64,000 bases of DNA from Owenia fusiformis (taxonomy: Eukaryota; Annelida; Polychaeta; Sabellida; Oweniidae): positions 10,138,842-10,202,841 of the forward strand of contig CAIIXF020000011.1 in assembly GCA_903813345.2 (NCBI GenBank). The letters are read 5' to 3'. Below the pieces are notes generated by a model. That model saw only the letters and a list, made by a program, of their open reading frames with translations. It was not told where the DNA came from and ran no database searches. A program made the position numbers and the translations under genes. This document shows, in pieces, positions 1 through 11,628 of the stretch (position 1 is the stretch's first letter; every line of letters starts with the position of its first letter).

Positions 1-105
1 ACTTTAAATAAACGCTTTAAATTCCCTTTGATTGCTTTCAGAAATATTTGAATCCTTTTGCACTCCCAGAATTTGTGTTTTAACGTATCTCGAAAGGCAC
101 AAGTG
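1..105. other. unassigned AT-rich edge sequence
   Basis: I see no coding signal or recognisable repeat in these first bases. They border a family-A repeat fragment that begins near 106. Confidence 0.4.
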
Positions 106-198
106 ACACTTGTTTTACTGTAGGTACAATCCCCTCTTAAAGTTACTGAAATCACTGGCTGGGAATTGGTGTTGGCTTACACAATAGAGAAGACTCAT
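106..198 (-). repeat. fragment of family-A (MULE-like) element
   Basis: This stretch matches an internal part of the element copies at 31745-33272 and 38626-39928. The shared landmarks are ACTGTAGGTACAATCCCCTC and the following segment ending in GACTCATAT. It stops abruptly where the (ATT)n tail of a LINE begins, so the LINE probably inserted into, or was fused to, an older family-A copy. The other side of that copy is not visible beyond the LINE. Confidence 0.75.
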
Positions 199-2632
199 AT
201 TATTATTATTATGAGCTTTATTATACTTGTATCCCACATTTGGGCAAAGTGTACAGCTTAAACAGAAAAAAATGAAAAAGCTTAACTAATTATCTATATC
301 GTATATTAACTAATCAAAAGGTGCTTGATCATTGCAAGATTTTATTGGATGCATTTCGTGTTTTTTTCTCTCTCGATAAAAATATTAGATATATATTTTG
401 CTAGTATATTTAATACTATTCCCTCTGAATTAAATAGAAACATTAATTTATGTTCCACGTTATTCATGTTTTCTAAATTTTGACAGTGTTTTTTTTATTT
501 TATCCATGTAACTTGACCGAACATCTTTTAACTTATTGCATTCTAATAGGAAATGGCATTCTAAACCGGTTTTCTTGTTACACATAAAACATTTTCTTTC
601 TTCAATAGGGGTAATTATCCCAACGAACGAAGTTCGGTAGGGATATAGTGAAGCCCTCCGTCCGTCCGTCAGTCTGTCAGTCCGTCAGTCAGTCAGTCCG
701 TCCGTCCGTCCGGAAGATAACTCAAATATTAGTAGACGGATTTTCTTCATATTTGGTGGAAAGATGTATATTGATGAATAGTTTTACGCAAAAAAAATTT
801 TTTCAAGATGGCCACCGCTTTAAAAATGACGGGACTTTTTCGCAAAAATCATAAATTTTTCATTCTAAACCAAAGAAATTAATATTATTGTTTGAAATTT
901 TGGTAATGTATTCGCAACATCTATCTATTTCACATATTTTCCGTGTTTTTCGTCCTGACCCCCAGGGGCCGTGTATGGGGGGTCAGGAAAACAGAAATTT
1001 TCGCTAATTTTTAGATCTTTCTGAAGTATAGCTTTATTATACTCAAATGAAAGGCAATTAAGAGAAGATTGCAAATATTGTATCTTTTTTCTGATTCGAG
1101 CCTCATTAAATTCAAAATGGCCGTCTAATGTACGATTTTGCAATCATTTTTCGATCCCTTCAAAGTATGGCTATATTATACTCAAATTGAAGGAATTTTG
1201 GAGTAGATCACAATTACGCTATTATTTTTCAGATTTGTACCTCAGAAAATTCAAAATGGCTGCTTTGCAGGAATTCGCAATTCTAAAATCTAAATTTTTC
1301 AATTTTAACCAAAGTAATGAGTATAATTGATTGGAATTCGGTAATTGATATTTTGTTCGTTGGGATTTGCTACTCCGCGGAGTTGCCATTATCTAGTTGG
1401 TTTTGTGTAACGACCTGTTTCGATTTCTAATTTATGTGCGCTAATTCTTAGCTTTGTCAAGTTATTTCTGTCTATTTCATTTTTGATTAAATCCAAGTAG
1501 GGTTCCTTGTTCCATTTTGCCCTTATTATCTTATAAAACCTCAATTTACCATTATTTGATTTTATTTTAGTTTCCCAAAATTGTATGTATCTATTTTCCA
1601 GTAATTTCTTAATTTCTCTTGGTTTTAAGTTTAAATAGTTTGGTGAAGTACCATTGTAAATATATTTAAGTACATCATTGATGTGCGTGAGCCATGATTG
1701 TTTATTCATATCTGTCAGTTGTTTATTTACCTCAAGGGCTTCACGTAGAAGCGAGTCGGTTCCTTTATTGTTAATATGATTAAGATATTTCATTTGTTGA
1801 TAAAACAAAGAAATAAATAGTGGAAACCTACCTAAATCGCCTCGTGTAGCGTCATTACTGGCCTTTCTGTTAACACCGAGTATCGATTTCATGATATATG
1901 AAGAGATTCAAATGTTATTCCATCATATCCCTTTTCTAATGCCCATTGTGGGTCTTTTTTAATTTTACTCGAGTTTAAGATACCCGTACCCCATATATCA
2001 GATCCATAGAGGCATATGGGCTTTATGAGTTGATCAAATAGTTTTAAGCATAATGATGGTTTCATATTACCATTAGAAATTAGACTTAATAATTTAAATT
2101 TTGCCTTTTCAGCTTTGTCTTTGACATGCTGGGCTGCAGGTCTCATTGACCCACTTATGCTAATTCCATTCCCAGGTAAATGTATCGTGAAACAGATTCT
2201 ATTTTGTAATTTCCTATAAAGAAGTGATTATCAATAAGTCTACCATTTTTATTCATTACCATAATTTTGGTTTTATCAGTGTTGATATTTAAGTGCCATT
2301 CTTCACAGTATTTTTCTAATTTGTCCAATTTGGTTTGCATTTCATCTTTTGAGGATGCGATAATTACTAAGTCATTAGCAAAAGGGAGGCTTCCAATTCG
2401 CTTATTATTTAATAAAGGGTCTGTTTTGAGATCTAATGTTTTAATAATGTCATTTGACATTTATATATATATTAAATAGAAGAGGACTTAGGGGGTCCCC
2501 CTGTTGTATTCCCTTGTTACAGTCAAATTCATTGGTAAATAAACCCTCATTATCTAGTCTGACTCTTGCTTTTGATTGTGAATATATATATCTTATCATT
2601 TTATAGAATAAACCGTTTACCCCCGATTGCAA
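198..2632 (-). mobile_element. LINE 1: 5'-truncated CR1/L2-like non-LTR retrotransposon, pseudogene
   Basis: Read on the minus strand, this is the C-terminal half of a non-LTR reverse transcriptase. Visible parts in order are the GIQQGDPLSPLLFNIYIN block (near 2520-2460), the palm motif FANDLVII (an FADD-type motif with D changed to N, near 2380), a thumb region, a GRYTKP block near 1410, a zinc-knuckle-like CFMC...C..H....C segment near 590-530, and a C-terminal helix ending at 342. The 3' end carries a short (ATT)n tail near 198-213. The endonuclease and the first RT blocks are missing. Frameshifts near 2460, 2150, 1890 and 460, plus the mutated catalytic Asp, make it inactive. A 779-bp Helentron-like element at 618-1396 interrupts it. 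Clade assignment (CR1/L2-like) is from motif style and tail only. Confidence 0.85.
618..1396 (+). mobile_element. Helentron-like non-autonomous element, copy 1 (HINE type)
   Basis: The element starts with TCCCAACGAACGAAGTTCG and ends with a CTCCGCGGAG palindrome, ten spacer bases and a terminal CTAG. It lies between a flanking A and T with no target duplication. A subterminal inverted repeat (TCCCAACGAAC near the start, GTTCGTTGGGA near the end) and an internal run of GTCC/GTCA tetramers (657-715) fit the Helentron-associated (HINE/DINE) pattern. Cutting out exactly 618-1396 rejoins the interrupted LINE reading frame across the GRYTKP block into the zinc-knuckle segment. No coding sequence is seen. 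Near-identical copies lie at 9384-10162 and 48072-48841. Confidence 0.82.
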
Positions 2633-2935
2633 AATAATAATAATAGGATTTTATTAGTACTGATTCCCTTTTAGGGCCAAACCCCGGGGGCCAAACGACA
2701 TATAAAATGTAATACTTTGATATAAGAATCCTGTCTCTACCAATCATTAGATACTTTATCATGTCAGCAGATTATTTTAATATGATCCCCTCACTCGTCA
2801 ATAGAAAAATTGTCTTTTGGTGGTCATTCATGTTTTTAAAATTACTACACAGGTTTTCAAGTTTTTCAATATGGGATTTTCTGATAAACTCTAATTTTTT
2901 ACATTTGAAAACAAGAACACAAATGTGTACAAAAT

Positions 2936-4390
2936 GTCCCCACCAATGGGTGATCCCGTCAAATGGTTATCCTGAAAATGAGTAGACAAGACTTTACTGG
3001 CACAATTTGAGGACGGAAAATCCAAAATAGCCACCTTAAAATTTACCCAGAATCCCCAAAAATAAGTTAGTTCTAGATTTTCATACTAAGAACAACCCCT
3101 GAAAATTTGAAATTGATCCGTCAACAGTTAAACAAGACTTTACGGACAAGATTTTAGGATGGAAAATCAAAAATGGCTGCCTTGACATTTACCCAGAATG
3201 TCAAAAAACTAATCAGTTCTAGATTTTCATACTAAGAAATAAGAATCATCCCTAAAAATTTGAAATTGATCTACCAAACGCTTCACCTGAAAACGCGTAG
3301 ACAAGACTTTACAGACAAGATTTTAGGACAGAAAATCCAAAATGGCTGCCTTTACATTTACCCAGAATGCCAAAAAACTAATCAAATTCAGATTTTCATA
3401 CTAAGAATCATCTCTGAAAATTCGAAATTGATCTACCAAACGGTTCACCCAAAAATGCGTAGACAAGACTTTACAGGCAATATTTTAAGACGGAAAATCC
3501 AATATGGCTGCCTTGAAATTTATCCAGAATGCCAAAAAATTAATCAGATCTAGATTTTCATACTAAGAATCATCCCTGAAAATTTGAAATTGATCTACCA
3601 AACGGTTTACATGAAAATGCGTATAGACAAGACTTTACAGACAAGATTTTAGGACGGAAAATCCAAAATGGCTGCCTTGACATTTACCCAGAATGCCATA
3701 AAACTGTTCAGATCTAGATTTTCATACTAAAAATCATCCCTGAAAATTTGAAATTGATCTACCAAACGGTTCACCTGAAAACGCGTAGACAAGACTTTAC
3801 AGACAAGATTTTAGGACAGAAAAAAACCAAAATGGCCGACAATAAAAAAGTGATTATGAGTTTTTGCTGATTTCCTTTTACAAAATTATCACATATAACT
3901 ACTATTAACAATAACATAGGCTTTTACAACAAATTACACCTGAAATTATTTATAAAGCTACTTAATAGTTAAAGTATGAAAACTCAAAAACACCATTCAA
4001 TATGATACAAAGTATTATCGTGCGCTAACTTTTCTTAAGACATTCAAAATGGCTGACATGACTGAGCTAACAGGTCCAAAACCTAATCAGATGTAGAATG
4101 AAGTGAGCTGAACAAGATGTTAAAGTTTTAAAAGCAACTGTGACGCCGTTTTTGGCAGACAAGGATTTTAGCGTTTGACCTCAAAATGACCGACAGGAAG
4201 TAGCTATCGAGTTAAAGTTTTTCATCCACATCTGTATGCACTCACAAGTTATTCCTGAAAATATGAAGGTGATACCTGTAGCGGTTTTGGAGAAAACAGC
4301 CGGACGTACGGACGGACGGACAGACAGACAACCAGACGGACGGACGCGCCTAGGACGACAATATGGCCCCACACTATGTGGTGGGGACAT
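2936..4390. mobile_element. non-autonomous element with TGTCCCCACC ends and internal tandem array
   Basis: The left end reads TGTCCCCACC and the right end GGTGGGGACA, so the termini are inverted. Just before the right end is a hairpin (CCCCAC...GTGGGG) and a (GGAC)n-rich stretch at 4300-4350, as in other element families here. The interior has about five copies of a 163-bp unit. It sits inside LINE 2, whose protein frame continues on both sides. I cannot define a target-site duplication. Superfamily is not assigned. Confidence 0.7.
2975..3840. repeat. tandem repeat, unit about 163 bp, ~5.5 copies
   Basis: The landmark AGACAAGACTTTAC recurs near 2983, 3130, 3298, 3461, 3623 and 3787, with most spacings 162-168. 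Each unit contains AAATCCAAAATGGCTGCC and GAAATTGATCTACCAAACGG. The array is internal to the 2936-4390 element. Short ORFs through it are by-products of the period and not genes. Confidence 0.85.
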
Positions 4391-4912
4391 AAAAAAGTTT
4401 GTTTCATCTTCTATAACCGAGTCCTTACATATTTTACAAAATCGACTATTAAGATCAGTAATTGGTTTTGTATATCGGCCTCTATCTATCTCTCGATTGT
4501 GGCCGCTTATATGTAATCTTGTTAAATGTTTAGCGTTTGAAACTGTCGTTTCTGAAAGGTAGTTTAAATCCAAAGTGCGATTTTAGTTGTTTAAATAATC
4601 TAAGTTTCCCCCCATTCCCACTTGTCAGATTCTTCCAATATACTTGATATAGCAAGCCTATTTGTGCTCATCTCTATGTTTACCTTATCTTCAAGATTCA
4701 ATTCATCAGACATTTTTATTTTAATATGGCACAGTATATTTTTGAGTTGTTTGTGCCATGTAAAGGTGTTATTTGTTAAATCAAATGTTTTACTCATACA
4801 TGTAATTAATGAATCGTTTAGTAAACTCCCATATGAGCAAAAAGTGAAACTAAAGTAATTGAATTGTGGTTGAATATGAAATAAAGCTAAAATAAAAAAT
4901 AACTGTTTTCAT

Positions 4913-4990
4913 GTGACTAGATTTGAACCCAGGCCTATATCGGACACTAGTCCTAAGTACATGTACCAACCATTACACCATAGAGACATG
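4913..4990 (-). repeat. tRNA-derived SINE head (candidate)
   Basis: On the minus strand there is an A-box-like TGGTGTAATGGTTGG (4966-4980) and a B-box-like GGTTCAAATCT (4919-4929) at tRNA-like spacing. The two ends do not pair as an acceptor stem, so it is not a functional tRNA. It abuts the 5' end of LINE 2. A poly(A)- or LINE-like SINE tail was not resolved. Confidence 0.5.
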
Positions 4991-5080
4991 ACCCTTTACC
5001 CTTTGCATTCGTTTGACTTCTCTTCTTAAAAGAGAGCTTCGTCTGTAGTTTAACTAGACTCTGCACGCAGGGTATGACCC
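4985..5080. repeat. dispersed repeat, partner at 12925-13012
   Basis: The reverse complement of this segment recurs at 12925-13012. Both share the ACCCTTTGCATT landmark, a central TTCTTAAA segment and CTGCACGCAG. Function and family are unknown. Confidence 0.65.
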
Positions 5081-6340
5081 TTAGACACAGTCACCACATA
5101 AATATACCTCCACGTCCACTGACATGGTTTCAGGCGTGTAGCTAAACAGAAGATTTTCTTAAACATGTACTTGAGCGTGGACCTTACGCGTTCAGGTTCA
5201 CGGTTTGCATTTGAACATGTAGCTTAACCTCTCTAGTGTCTTGTTGATTTTCCTTGTTTAAAGGGATCCAACACCTTACAAAAGTTCTTAACGGAGAGAA
5301 ATAAGGGAAAATGCTTGCCGGATTCTGAATCTGTGTATTTTTTAATGATTTTTCACCGTCTTAGAATTTCAATTTTTTTCCTTTGAAAAAATGAGATTTG
5401 CATTGTTTTCCAATTAGAAAAATGAGTAAACATGAATAGCTCGAAATCTAACAGTGAGATTTTATTTTAAAAAATCATGGATATCAAGGCGAAATATAGC
5501 TATACAGTAAACATAAAAAAGCAATGCTTGGACTCTTCATATTCACACAAAAAATTAATTAGTCAATGAGGTTTGATATTTGTGAGAATAAGTTGTACGA
5601 GGTGCAATGCTCTACAAACACCAGACTACAGGGTGGATTAGGATCAATGATACACATAAAAATTAATTTAAAAATATTTCATGATAATTATCTCAAACAA
5701 AAGCAGTTAGCGAAGGATACGTTTCATTACACTCAATAAATAATTATCACTTTTGACTATATATACATATCTCATGGGAATGTATTTCCATCTGCTCAAA
5801 ATATCATATTTTAGCTTCGAAAATCACAATCGTTGGATAATACATTTGTCTCAGAATGATAGGCCACCCTGTAGCAATGTAGCTTTCACTTGAAGTGTAC
5901 CCTTGAGAATAATGAACTTACTTTCAAATTGGTCTTGCTTTTGTGGTGTATGTGGCTTTTTAGCAAATCTGCCACGCTCATTTCTTTCCAGAACCATCTT
6001 GTTCAAATGTATCACTATACGCGCATGTATAGACAGATGACATAGATACTGTATACATATAAATTATATATTGCACCTGTATTTACTTACATGGGAATAT
6101 ATTCCCTTTGGAAAAATGCAAATGCATGAACATATATTTTCATCTTATATATGACTTCAAGCTAACATATTATTTCATATTTATATTTTCATAGTTAGTT
6201 TAACATGAATAATAGATCCATGAGAACAATATTCTTTGTTTTTTAAATTGATGGGTTTACTGTGAATTCAATAAATTACAATTTGCAAGGAAAAGTGTAC
6301 TGTATGAGCTAGCTAGTGGCTTTGTATTTTATGTTAGGCC
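5081..6340. other. AT-rich spacer without recognised gene
   Basis: No reading frame with protein-family features and no clear repeat was recognised in this stretch. It is AT-rich with scattered short microsatellite-like runs. Confidence 0.4.
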
Positions 6341-6740
6341 AGGGTAATTAAATTAGTTGTTTCTCTTTCTTCTATTTTTCAAAATTGATACGGGAATGAC
6401 GGTTTTTATATTACCTTTTTTGTCTATCTAAAATGCTGATGAGGGACGAGATGATTTTTTTCTTTAAAATAACTGTAAAAACAAATAACTAATTTTGAAG
6501 GAGTTTATGTTGAATTTATATGTTGAATTTAGCCAACTTTACTGGTATATTTGATCATATATCAGTACCACGATATTGTCAATTATCCTGATCCATAAAA
6601 AGTAAAAAAAAAAGTGTTTCACACGCCATGGATGCGCGCGAGGTACGGTGTTTTTTTTCAGAAATGGCAGAAAAAGGTAAAGGGGGGGGGGATTGAGCCA
6701 CACGCGGGCAAGAATGAGAAACAACTAATTTAATTACCCT
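6341..6740. mobile_element. 400-bp MITE with 25-bp perfect inverted ends
   Basis: The left end (6341-6365, starting AGGGTAATTAAATTAG) is matched base for base, inverted, by 6716-6740. The interior is non-coding and includes an A10 tract and a G9 run. Neither the flanks nor the termini give a clear target duplication, so the superfamily is open. Any short ORF inside, such as the one at 6539-6724, is spurious. Confidence 0.85.
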
Positions 6741-7569
6741 AACCTTAGTTCATCCAGTAGTACGTTTCTACTGCAAAGTAGTGTTTTTTATATGTTGAAT
6801 GAAGCATATGGTGTGGATAAGTCGTGTGACACACAAACTGACCAATACATGAGGGTATTAGCTACTTTTCACATAAACCAAAGGAGGACAGTGCTTTTAT
6901 TTCAACTGGGAGCTTACCTCCACACGACTGATCATGTGACCATGGTGGTGGTCCCCTTTAAAGTGTCTCACATATTCGATCAAAACTTGCCATGCAAACA
7001 TGTTAGTCTACTTTACTGGCCCCCCTTGCTGTAACAAGGAACACAAAACACATCAAAACGTAAACATAAACCAATTAGTCACTTCACTATGAAAGTGAGG
7101 GGTGTTAGCAGGGAAGAAAGAGCAATATTGACAAAATGCAGACAGAATTTTCCGTAAGGGTTTCAAACATTTCTTGACATAATCATACATGTACTTCATG
7201 TGTACTGTTATTTTTCAGTGCTGTATTTATAGATATAATTTCACGTATTAAAATCATATTTTCCAGCAATGACTTCAAATTCGGAACCACCCCCATATCA
7301 CATTTTCTTCAATAACTCCAAACATGTGTAAACATTGACCATGTGCATGTTAATTCACATTTCACCGGTAGTTTAGAAAATACAACACCAAGAAATGCAT
7401 GATGGGGCCCTAGAGGGTATACACATTTTTCACCAAGTGCTTTTTTCGTAGTTTATGCATGTAAAGACATATACCCTATGGGAGTAGAAGTTCTGCTCGA
7501 TAGCCGATTTTCAAAATGGCGGCCATTTTAATGACGACTTTACAGTCATTTAGGTACAGTATATAAAAC
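6741..7569. other. spacer with AATGGCGGCCATTTT-type repeat remnant
   Basis: An 80-codon ORF at 6792-7034 shows no recognisable domain, and I do not call it a gene. Near 7510-7535 is an ATGGCGGCCATT segment like that in the diverged Helentron-like repeats elsewhere in the window. Confidence 0.35.
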
Positions 7570-8582
7570 GGTTATATATATTTTGCAAGTGGATCTAAGA
7601 GACCAAGTGGGCTAGTCAATTATTTTGCAGGGGTGGCATGATACACACATTTCAATTTTGTATATAGTGAATTCCCAGCGATTGATTTCAGTACAGTAAA
7701 ACTGTCATAATGAACACCTCTTTGGTGAAGATCTATGCCCAGTGAACACATGAGTCTACTCTATTGAACACCTGTGTGTAAACGAACACCAATTCCCAGC
7801 CAGTGATTTCAGTAACTTATATAGAGGGGATTGTACCTACATTAAGACCTGTCTAATCCGAGGGACCAGCTAAAAGCGTTCGGATTAGGAGGTGTTCACA
7901 TTTTGAGGTTTTGCATTTGCAAGATTTTGGATTTTGAAGAAATAGGAACAAATTCTCATTAAATATTTATAGTTCTTTTGACTACATATATTTATGGCAT
8001 TACAGTGACATGAAAATTCGATTCAAATGAATTGAGTCATCCTAGAAAGCCCCGCCATGAGTGGGTTTTTTTCAAGTTTTTTTCAAATATTTGAGCAATT
8101 TTGTATGGAACATGTGATATTTAGTGAAAAGTGTTCGGATTAGATAGATCAATTTATCAAACATTACCGTTCACTGTTCAAATTGGGAGGTGTTCACATT
8201 TCAAGTTTTTTTTACATTTGAGTCAATGGGAGGAAAAAGGGACCAAAAAATGTTCAAATTAGGAAGTGTTCGGATTAGCCAAGTGTTCAAATATACAGGT
8301 TTTACTGTACTACAATTGTTTCCAATCTTTTGGAGGAAAGTGTACATCATTCAAGAGAAATGACAGGTGACACACTGGCATGGGAAGTCATATCTGATGT
8401 TCCCACGCTTTACTTCCAGAAGAGGTCATTTCCCAGGATTATATATGAACCCTTGGCCAATCAATGATATAGTTTACATAAGAGAAGTATGACTGTATGA
8501 ATTCAGGGATATTCCCATTTTGTTGAGACAGATGAGAATTAAGTAACCCTTTGCAAAATTGATCAAAACTGCCTCCAATCAC
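7570..8582 (+). mobile_element. family-A (MULE-like) element, copy truncated at its right end
   Basis: The left end is GGTTATATATATTTTGCAAG followed by the GGATC(T/C)AAGAGACCAAGTGGGC segment that defines family A. The internal sequence follows the 38626-39928 copy in reverse orientation, through the GTTCGGATTAG-rich middle to CTGCCTCCAATCA. The opposite terminal repeat is missing; the copy ends where a degenerate TACCGTAAA array begins at about 8585. It is non-coding. Confidence 0.82.
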
Positions 8583-8585
8583 ATA

Positions 8586-8905
8586 ACTGCCATCCTTACC
8601 GTATTTTTACGGGAATCTACCGTAAATTTTTCGTTTTTCCGTAAAAATGACAAACTAACGTAAAAAATTTACCATTTTTTCCCGTAAAACATCCGTAAAA
8701 AATCTACCGTATTTTTACCGAAATCTACCGTGAAATACATTATTATAATTCGATTTTTTTCTATAAGAACGGCCGTAAAACATACCGTAAGTATTTGGAA
8801 ATCTACCTTATTTCTGCTGAAATTAACAGTATTTTTGTTCAAACTACCGTAAAATCTACCGTTATTATTTGGAAATTCTGAAAAATTGAAGTCTTCCCGC
8901 ATTGC
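8586..8905. repeat. degenerate tandem array of TACCGTAAA/TTTTTACGG units
   Basis: Short irregular units built on CTACCGTAAAA and poly-T repeat across this stretch. A related array (CTACCGCAAAA) occupies 31285-31650, and both lie directly beside a truncated family-A terminus. The ORF through it is a product of the repeat. Confidence 0.7.
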
Positions 8906-9383
8906 CCTTGTAATATTCCATTACCAACCCGAAAATAAATAGGGTCTCGGCAGGTCTGTGACAGTGGTTATTGCGTGCTTAGTAAGAAACTAATTATAAG
9001 TAAGCTGGCGTGTAATCGGTCAACACACTGGGGAGTATCGTGATGCAAATACACAGTGTTCAACTACGACATTTCTAATGTAGTGTAACAACATATTTTT
9101 TTTGAAAATTATTATAGTTTCCCATTTGGATACTCTCAAGATTATGGCCATTAAATACAACAACTTCACTTGTTCCCTTCTTTTACCTGGTCCTTTGGTG
9201 ATCATTACATTTATTTGTGGCCTTTTACAATATTTAAATAGGTGGCTAGCGTTCATTATTTTTAGTGAGGTAGTTTCGTTTTCTGTCTCATTATTACAAT
9301 GTAGTATTTTTCGTTTCATTAGTAGTGTTCATCTAGAGTAGCTTCATTTCCGTTGTTGCGTCAGAGACAAGACAGCTCCGTAA
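8906..9383. other. unassigned spacer
   Basis: Overlapping ORFs of 79-99 codons on both strands (9020-9341) have no recognisable domain. I see no supporting gene structure. Confidence 0.35.
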
Positions 9384-10162
9384 CTAGATAATGGCAACTC
9401 CGCGGAGTAGCAAATCCCAACGAACAAAATATCAATTACGGAATTCCAATCAATTATACTCATTACTTTGGTTGAAAATGAAAAAATTAGATTTTAGAAT
9501 TGCGAATTCCTGCAAAGCAGCCATTTTGAATTTTCTGAGGTACAAATCTGAAAAATGATACCATAATTGTGATCTACTCCAAAATTCCTTCAATTTGAGT
9601 ATAATATAGCCATACTTTGAAGGGATCGAAAAATTATTGCGAAATCGTACATTAGACGGCCATTTTGAATTTTACGAGGCTCGAATCAGAAAAAAGATAC
9701 AATATTTGCAATCTACTCTTAATTGCCTTTCATTTGAGTATAATAAAGCTATACTTCAGAGAGATCTGAGAGAGAGCGAAAATTTCTGTTTTCCTGTCCC
9801 CCCATACATGGCCCCTGGGGGTCAGGATGAAAAACACGGAACATATGTGAAATAGATAAATGTTGTGAATACACTACCGAAATTTCAAACAATAATATTA
9901 ATTACTTTGGTTTAGAATGAAAAATTTATGATTTTTGCGAAAAAGTCCCGTCAGTTTTAAAGCAGCGGCCATCTTGAAAAAATTTTTTTTACGTAAAACA
10001 ATTCACCAATATACATCTTTCCACTAAATATGAAGAAAATCTGTCAACTAGTATTTGAGTTATCTTCCGGACAGACGGACGGACTGACTGACTGACTGAC
10101 TGACTGACTGACGGACAGACGGAGGGCTTCACTATATCCCTAACGAACTTCGTTCGTTGGGA
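9384..10162 (-). mobile_element. Helentron-like non-autonomous element, copy 2
   Basis: This is a reverse-oriented, near-identical copy of 618-1396 with exactly the same length (779 bp). The CTAG terminus is at 9384-9387, the CTCCGCGGAG palindrome lies inside it, and the TCCCAACGAAC terminus is at 10152-10162. The GACT/GGAC tetramer run is at 10068-10125. Flanks are again A/T in element orientation with no duplication. Confidence 0.85.
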
Positions 10163-10548
10163 TAATTATCGCAAAATACAGGTTAGTTAGTCCATTTGAA
10201 TTGTTAATTTAGATTTCTTTAGATAGATAACAATATTAGCGATCATTTCTGTAAATTAGGAGTAGCAATAATGTTTAGTTTTGGAGATATTGAGTCGTGA
10301 ATTTGAAATGTCAATTCAATCTCGATCCGCCATTATGGTTTTCATTTCACTTCCCGATTCACTTAAAATAACTTGTTCTAGCCACCTATTGTAACTGTAT
10401 TTTTATATTCTATTGTTATATTAATTATCTTTAGAATTAACTCGCAATTACCAACCATATTTGTGAGTTATTTTCACGTCTGTAGGGCCGTAATCGTAAT
10501 TTAAACATTTGGGTAATCAGTTTGCGCTAATATTTTGTATTGCGCGAG

Positions 10549-10580
10549 TGACGTCATCGGGCCACCTTCTGAGTATATAA
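10549..10580 (+). promoter_or_regulatory. candidate core promoter: CRE plus TATA box
   Basis: A perfect cAMP-response element TGACGTCA lies at 10549-10556 and a strong TATATAA at 10574-10580. Transcription would start near 10605-10612. Directly downstream are diverged copies of the 100-bp repeat that reappears as an array at 28295. The spacing is typical of a class II promoter. An LTR was considered, but no second copy of this segment is present at the 3' side. Confidence 0.6.
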
Positions 10581-10604
10581 GGCGTGATTGTTAAACGATC
10601 AGCA

Positions 10605-10925
10605 GACTTGATTTAGCTTTTGACTGGGACAGAGCTCCGTTCGAAATATTTTGTGATTTTTGACAATTTTGATTTTGTTGGACTTTGACATTTTCTGTAC
10701 ATGATAACTTCGACTTAGAATATTTCTGACTGACACTTGGGAATATTCTTTGACTTTGTTTCTGTTCACATGTACCCGGCTGTAGACAACTCTACTTGAG
10801 TTAAACTTTGACAAAGTCAATTTTGTTGGACTTATACATTTTAGCTGTAGACAAAAACTTGGACTTTGAATATTTCTCTCATACTTTGAAATATTCTTTG
10901 ACTTTGTTCCGTGATACTGTAACAG
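10605..10925 (+). other. putative first exon of arrayed transcription unit
   Basis: This stretch contains diverged copies of the unit seen at 28295-28845. Shared landmarks are GTTGGACTT..ACATTTT, GATAACTT.GACTTAGAATATTTC and CAATATTCTTTGACTTTGTT-like segments. The similarity stops at about 10925 after CCGTGATAC and resumes at about 28297 with CTACCTGAAGTTGG. A possible splice donor, GTAACA, lies right at the break. Whether the 17.4-kb gap is an intron or an insertion is not decided by sequence alone. No ORF of note is present. Confidence 0.5.
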
Positions 10926-11628
10926 AAATGCACTATTTCTCTTTTATATTTATATTTTAGGGAAATCAAAAATGTTTGGACTGGGTCATAATTAAATGTT
11001 CACTATTTTAGTGGAGTCAAATACAAATGTTGGTTTCATAAATTCCCAGTTCATAAATCATTGCATGTAGATCTGAATTCAATGCTCTGACCATTATAGC
11101 CCTTTGTCATAAAGATTCTAATGTTTGTAAAACAGAGCTGAATATTAAATTCACACGCTCAGTAGCATGTTGTTCAGATTTACTCTTTCACTCGAATTTA
11201 TTAATTGCCACAAATCAAACGAAGCTGACAAGTCATATTTTGTTCAGTTCGGATGCCACTCTGATATATTTAATTATGAAGCCTTTGTTTATTGGAAGAC
11301 AAATATACTGCTATTGTCCCAAGGTGCGCATGTACATCTGTGATAATTCTCTCCTTGGCACAAGACAAAATCGTATGGAATAACTTGCGATAAGCTAGTT
11401 ATTAAGCTTGTTATTATGGTCTTACTAGTGGTTATTATTGAGTAATGGTACAGGTATTCGATATGGTATTGCAGCTTACACTTAAGTAATGGTACACGTA
11501 TCCTTGGATTTTAGGCCCGAATACCGAGGTTTATTTTTTTAATTATCGTGTATTATTATTTTGTGTTGATATTAGTTAACCATCTAACTATTGGCATGAT
11601 ATGATAACCTTGTTATATTAATATAGCG
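10926..11628. other. non-coding AT-rich sequence
   Basis: No gene or repeat family was recognised. It would be intronic if the transcription unit 10.6-31.06 kb is real. Confidence 0.4.

Larger units (their letters stand above)
2632..4870 (-). mobile_element. LINE 2: second CR1/L2-like fragment, interrupted
   Basis: The minus strand carries another LINE C-terminus related to LINE 1. It includes a thumb-like segment at 4858-4600, a GRYTKP-type block and CxxC motif (RFCKICKDSVIEDETNFF) near 4470-4395, and after an insertion a continuation FKCKKLEFIRKSHI and more near 2910-2830. The 3' end has the typical AATCAGTACTAATAAAATCC followed by (ATT)n at 2632-2645. The RT palm is absent because of 5' truncation near 4870. 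Several stop codons interrupt the frame. The 1.46-kb element at 2936-4390 splits the ORF right after the ETNFF residues. Confidence 0.8.

Noticed and set aside
4913-4990. Functional tRNA gene
   Set aside because: A- and B-box-like motifs exist but the 5' and 3' ends do not form an acceptor stem; a SINE head is more likely.
10500-10930. An LTR (CRE/TATA reminiscent of a U3 region)
   Set aside because: No second copy of the promoter segment, no TG...CA borders and no gag/pol sequence were found.
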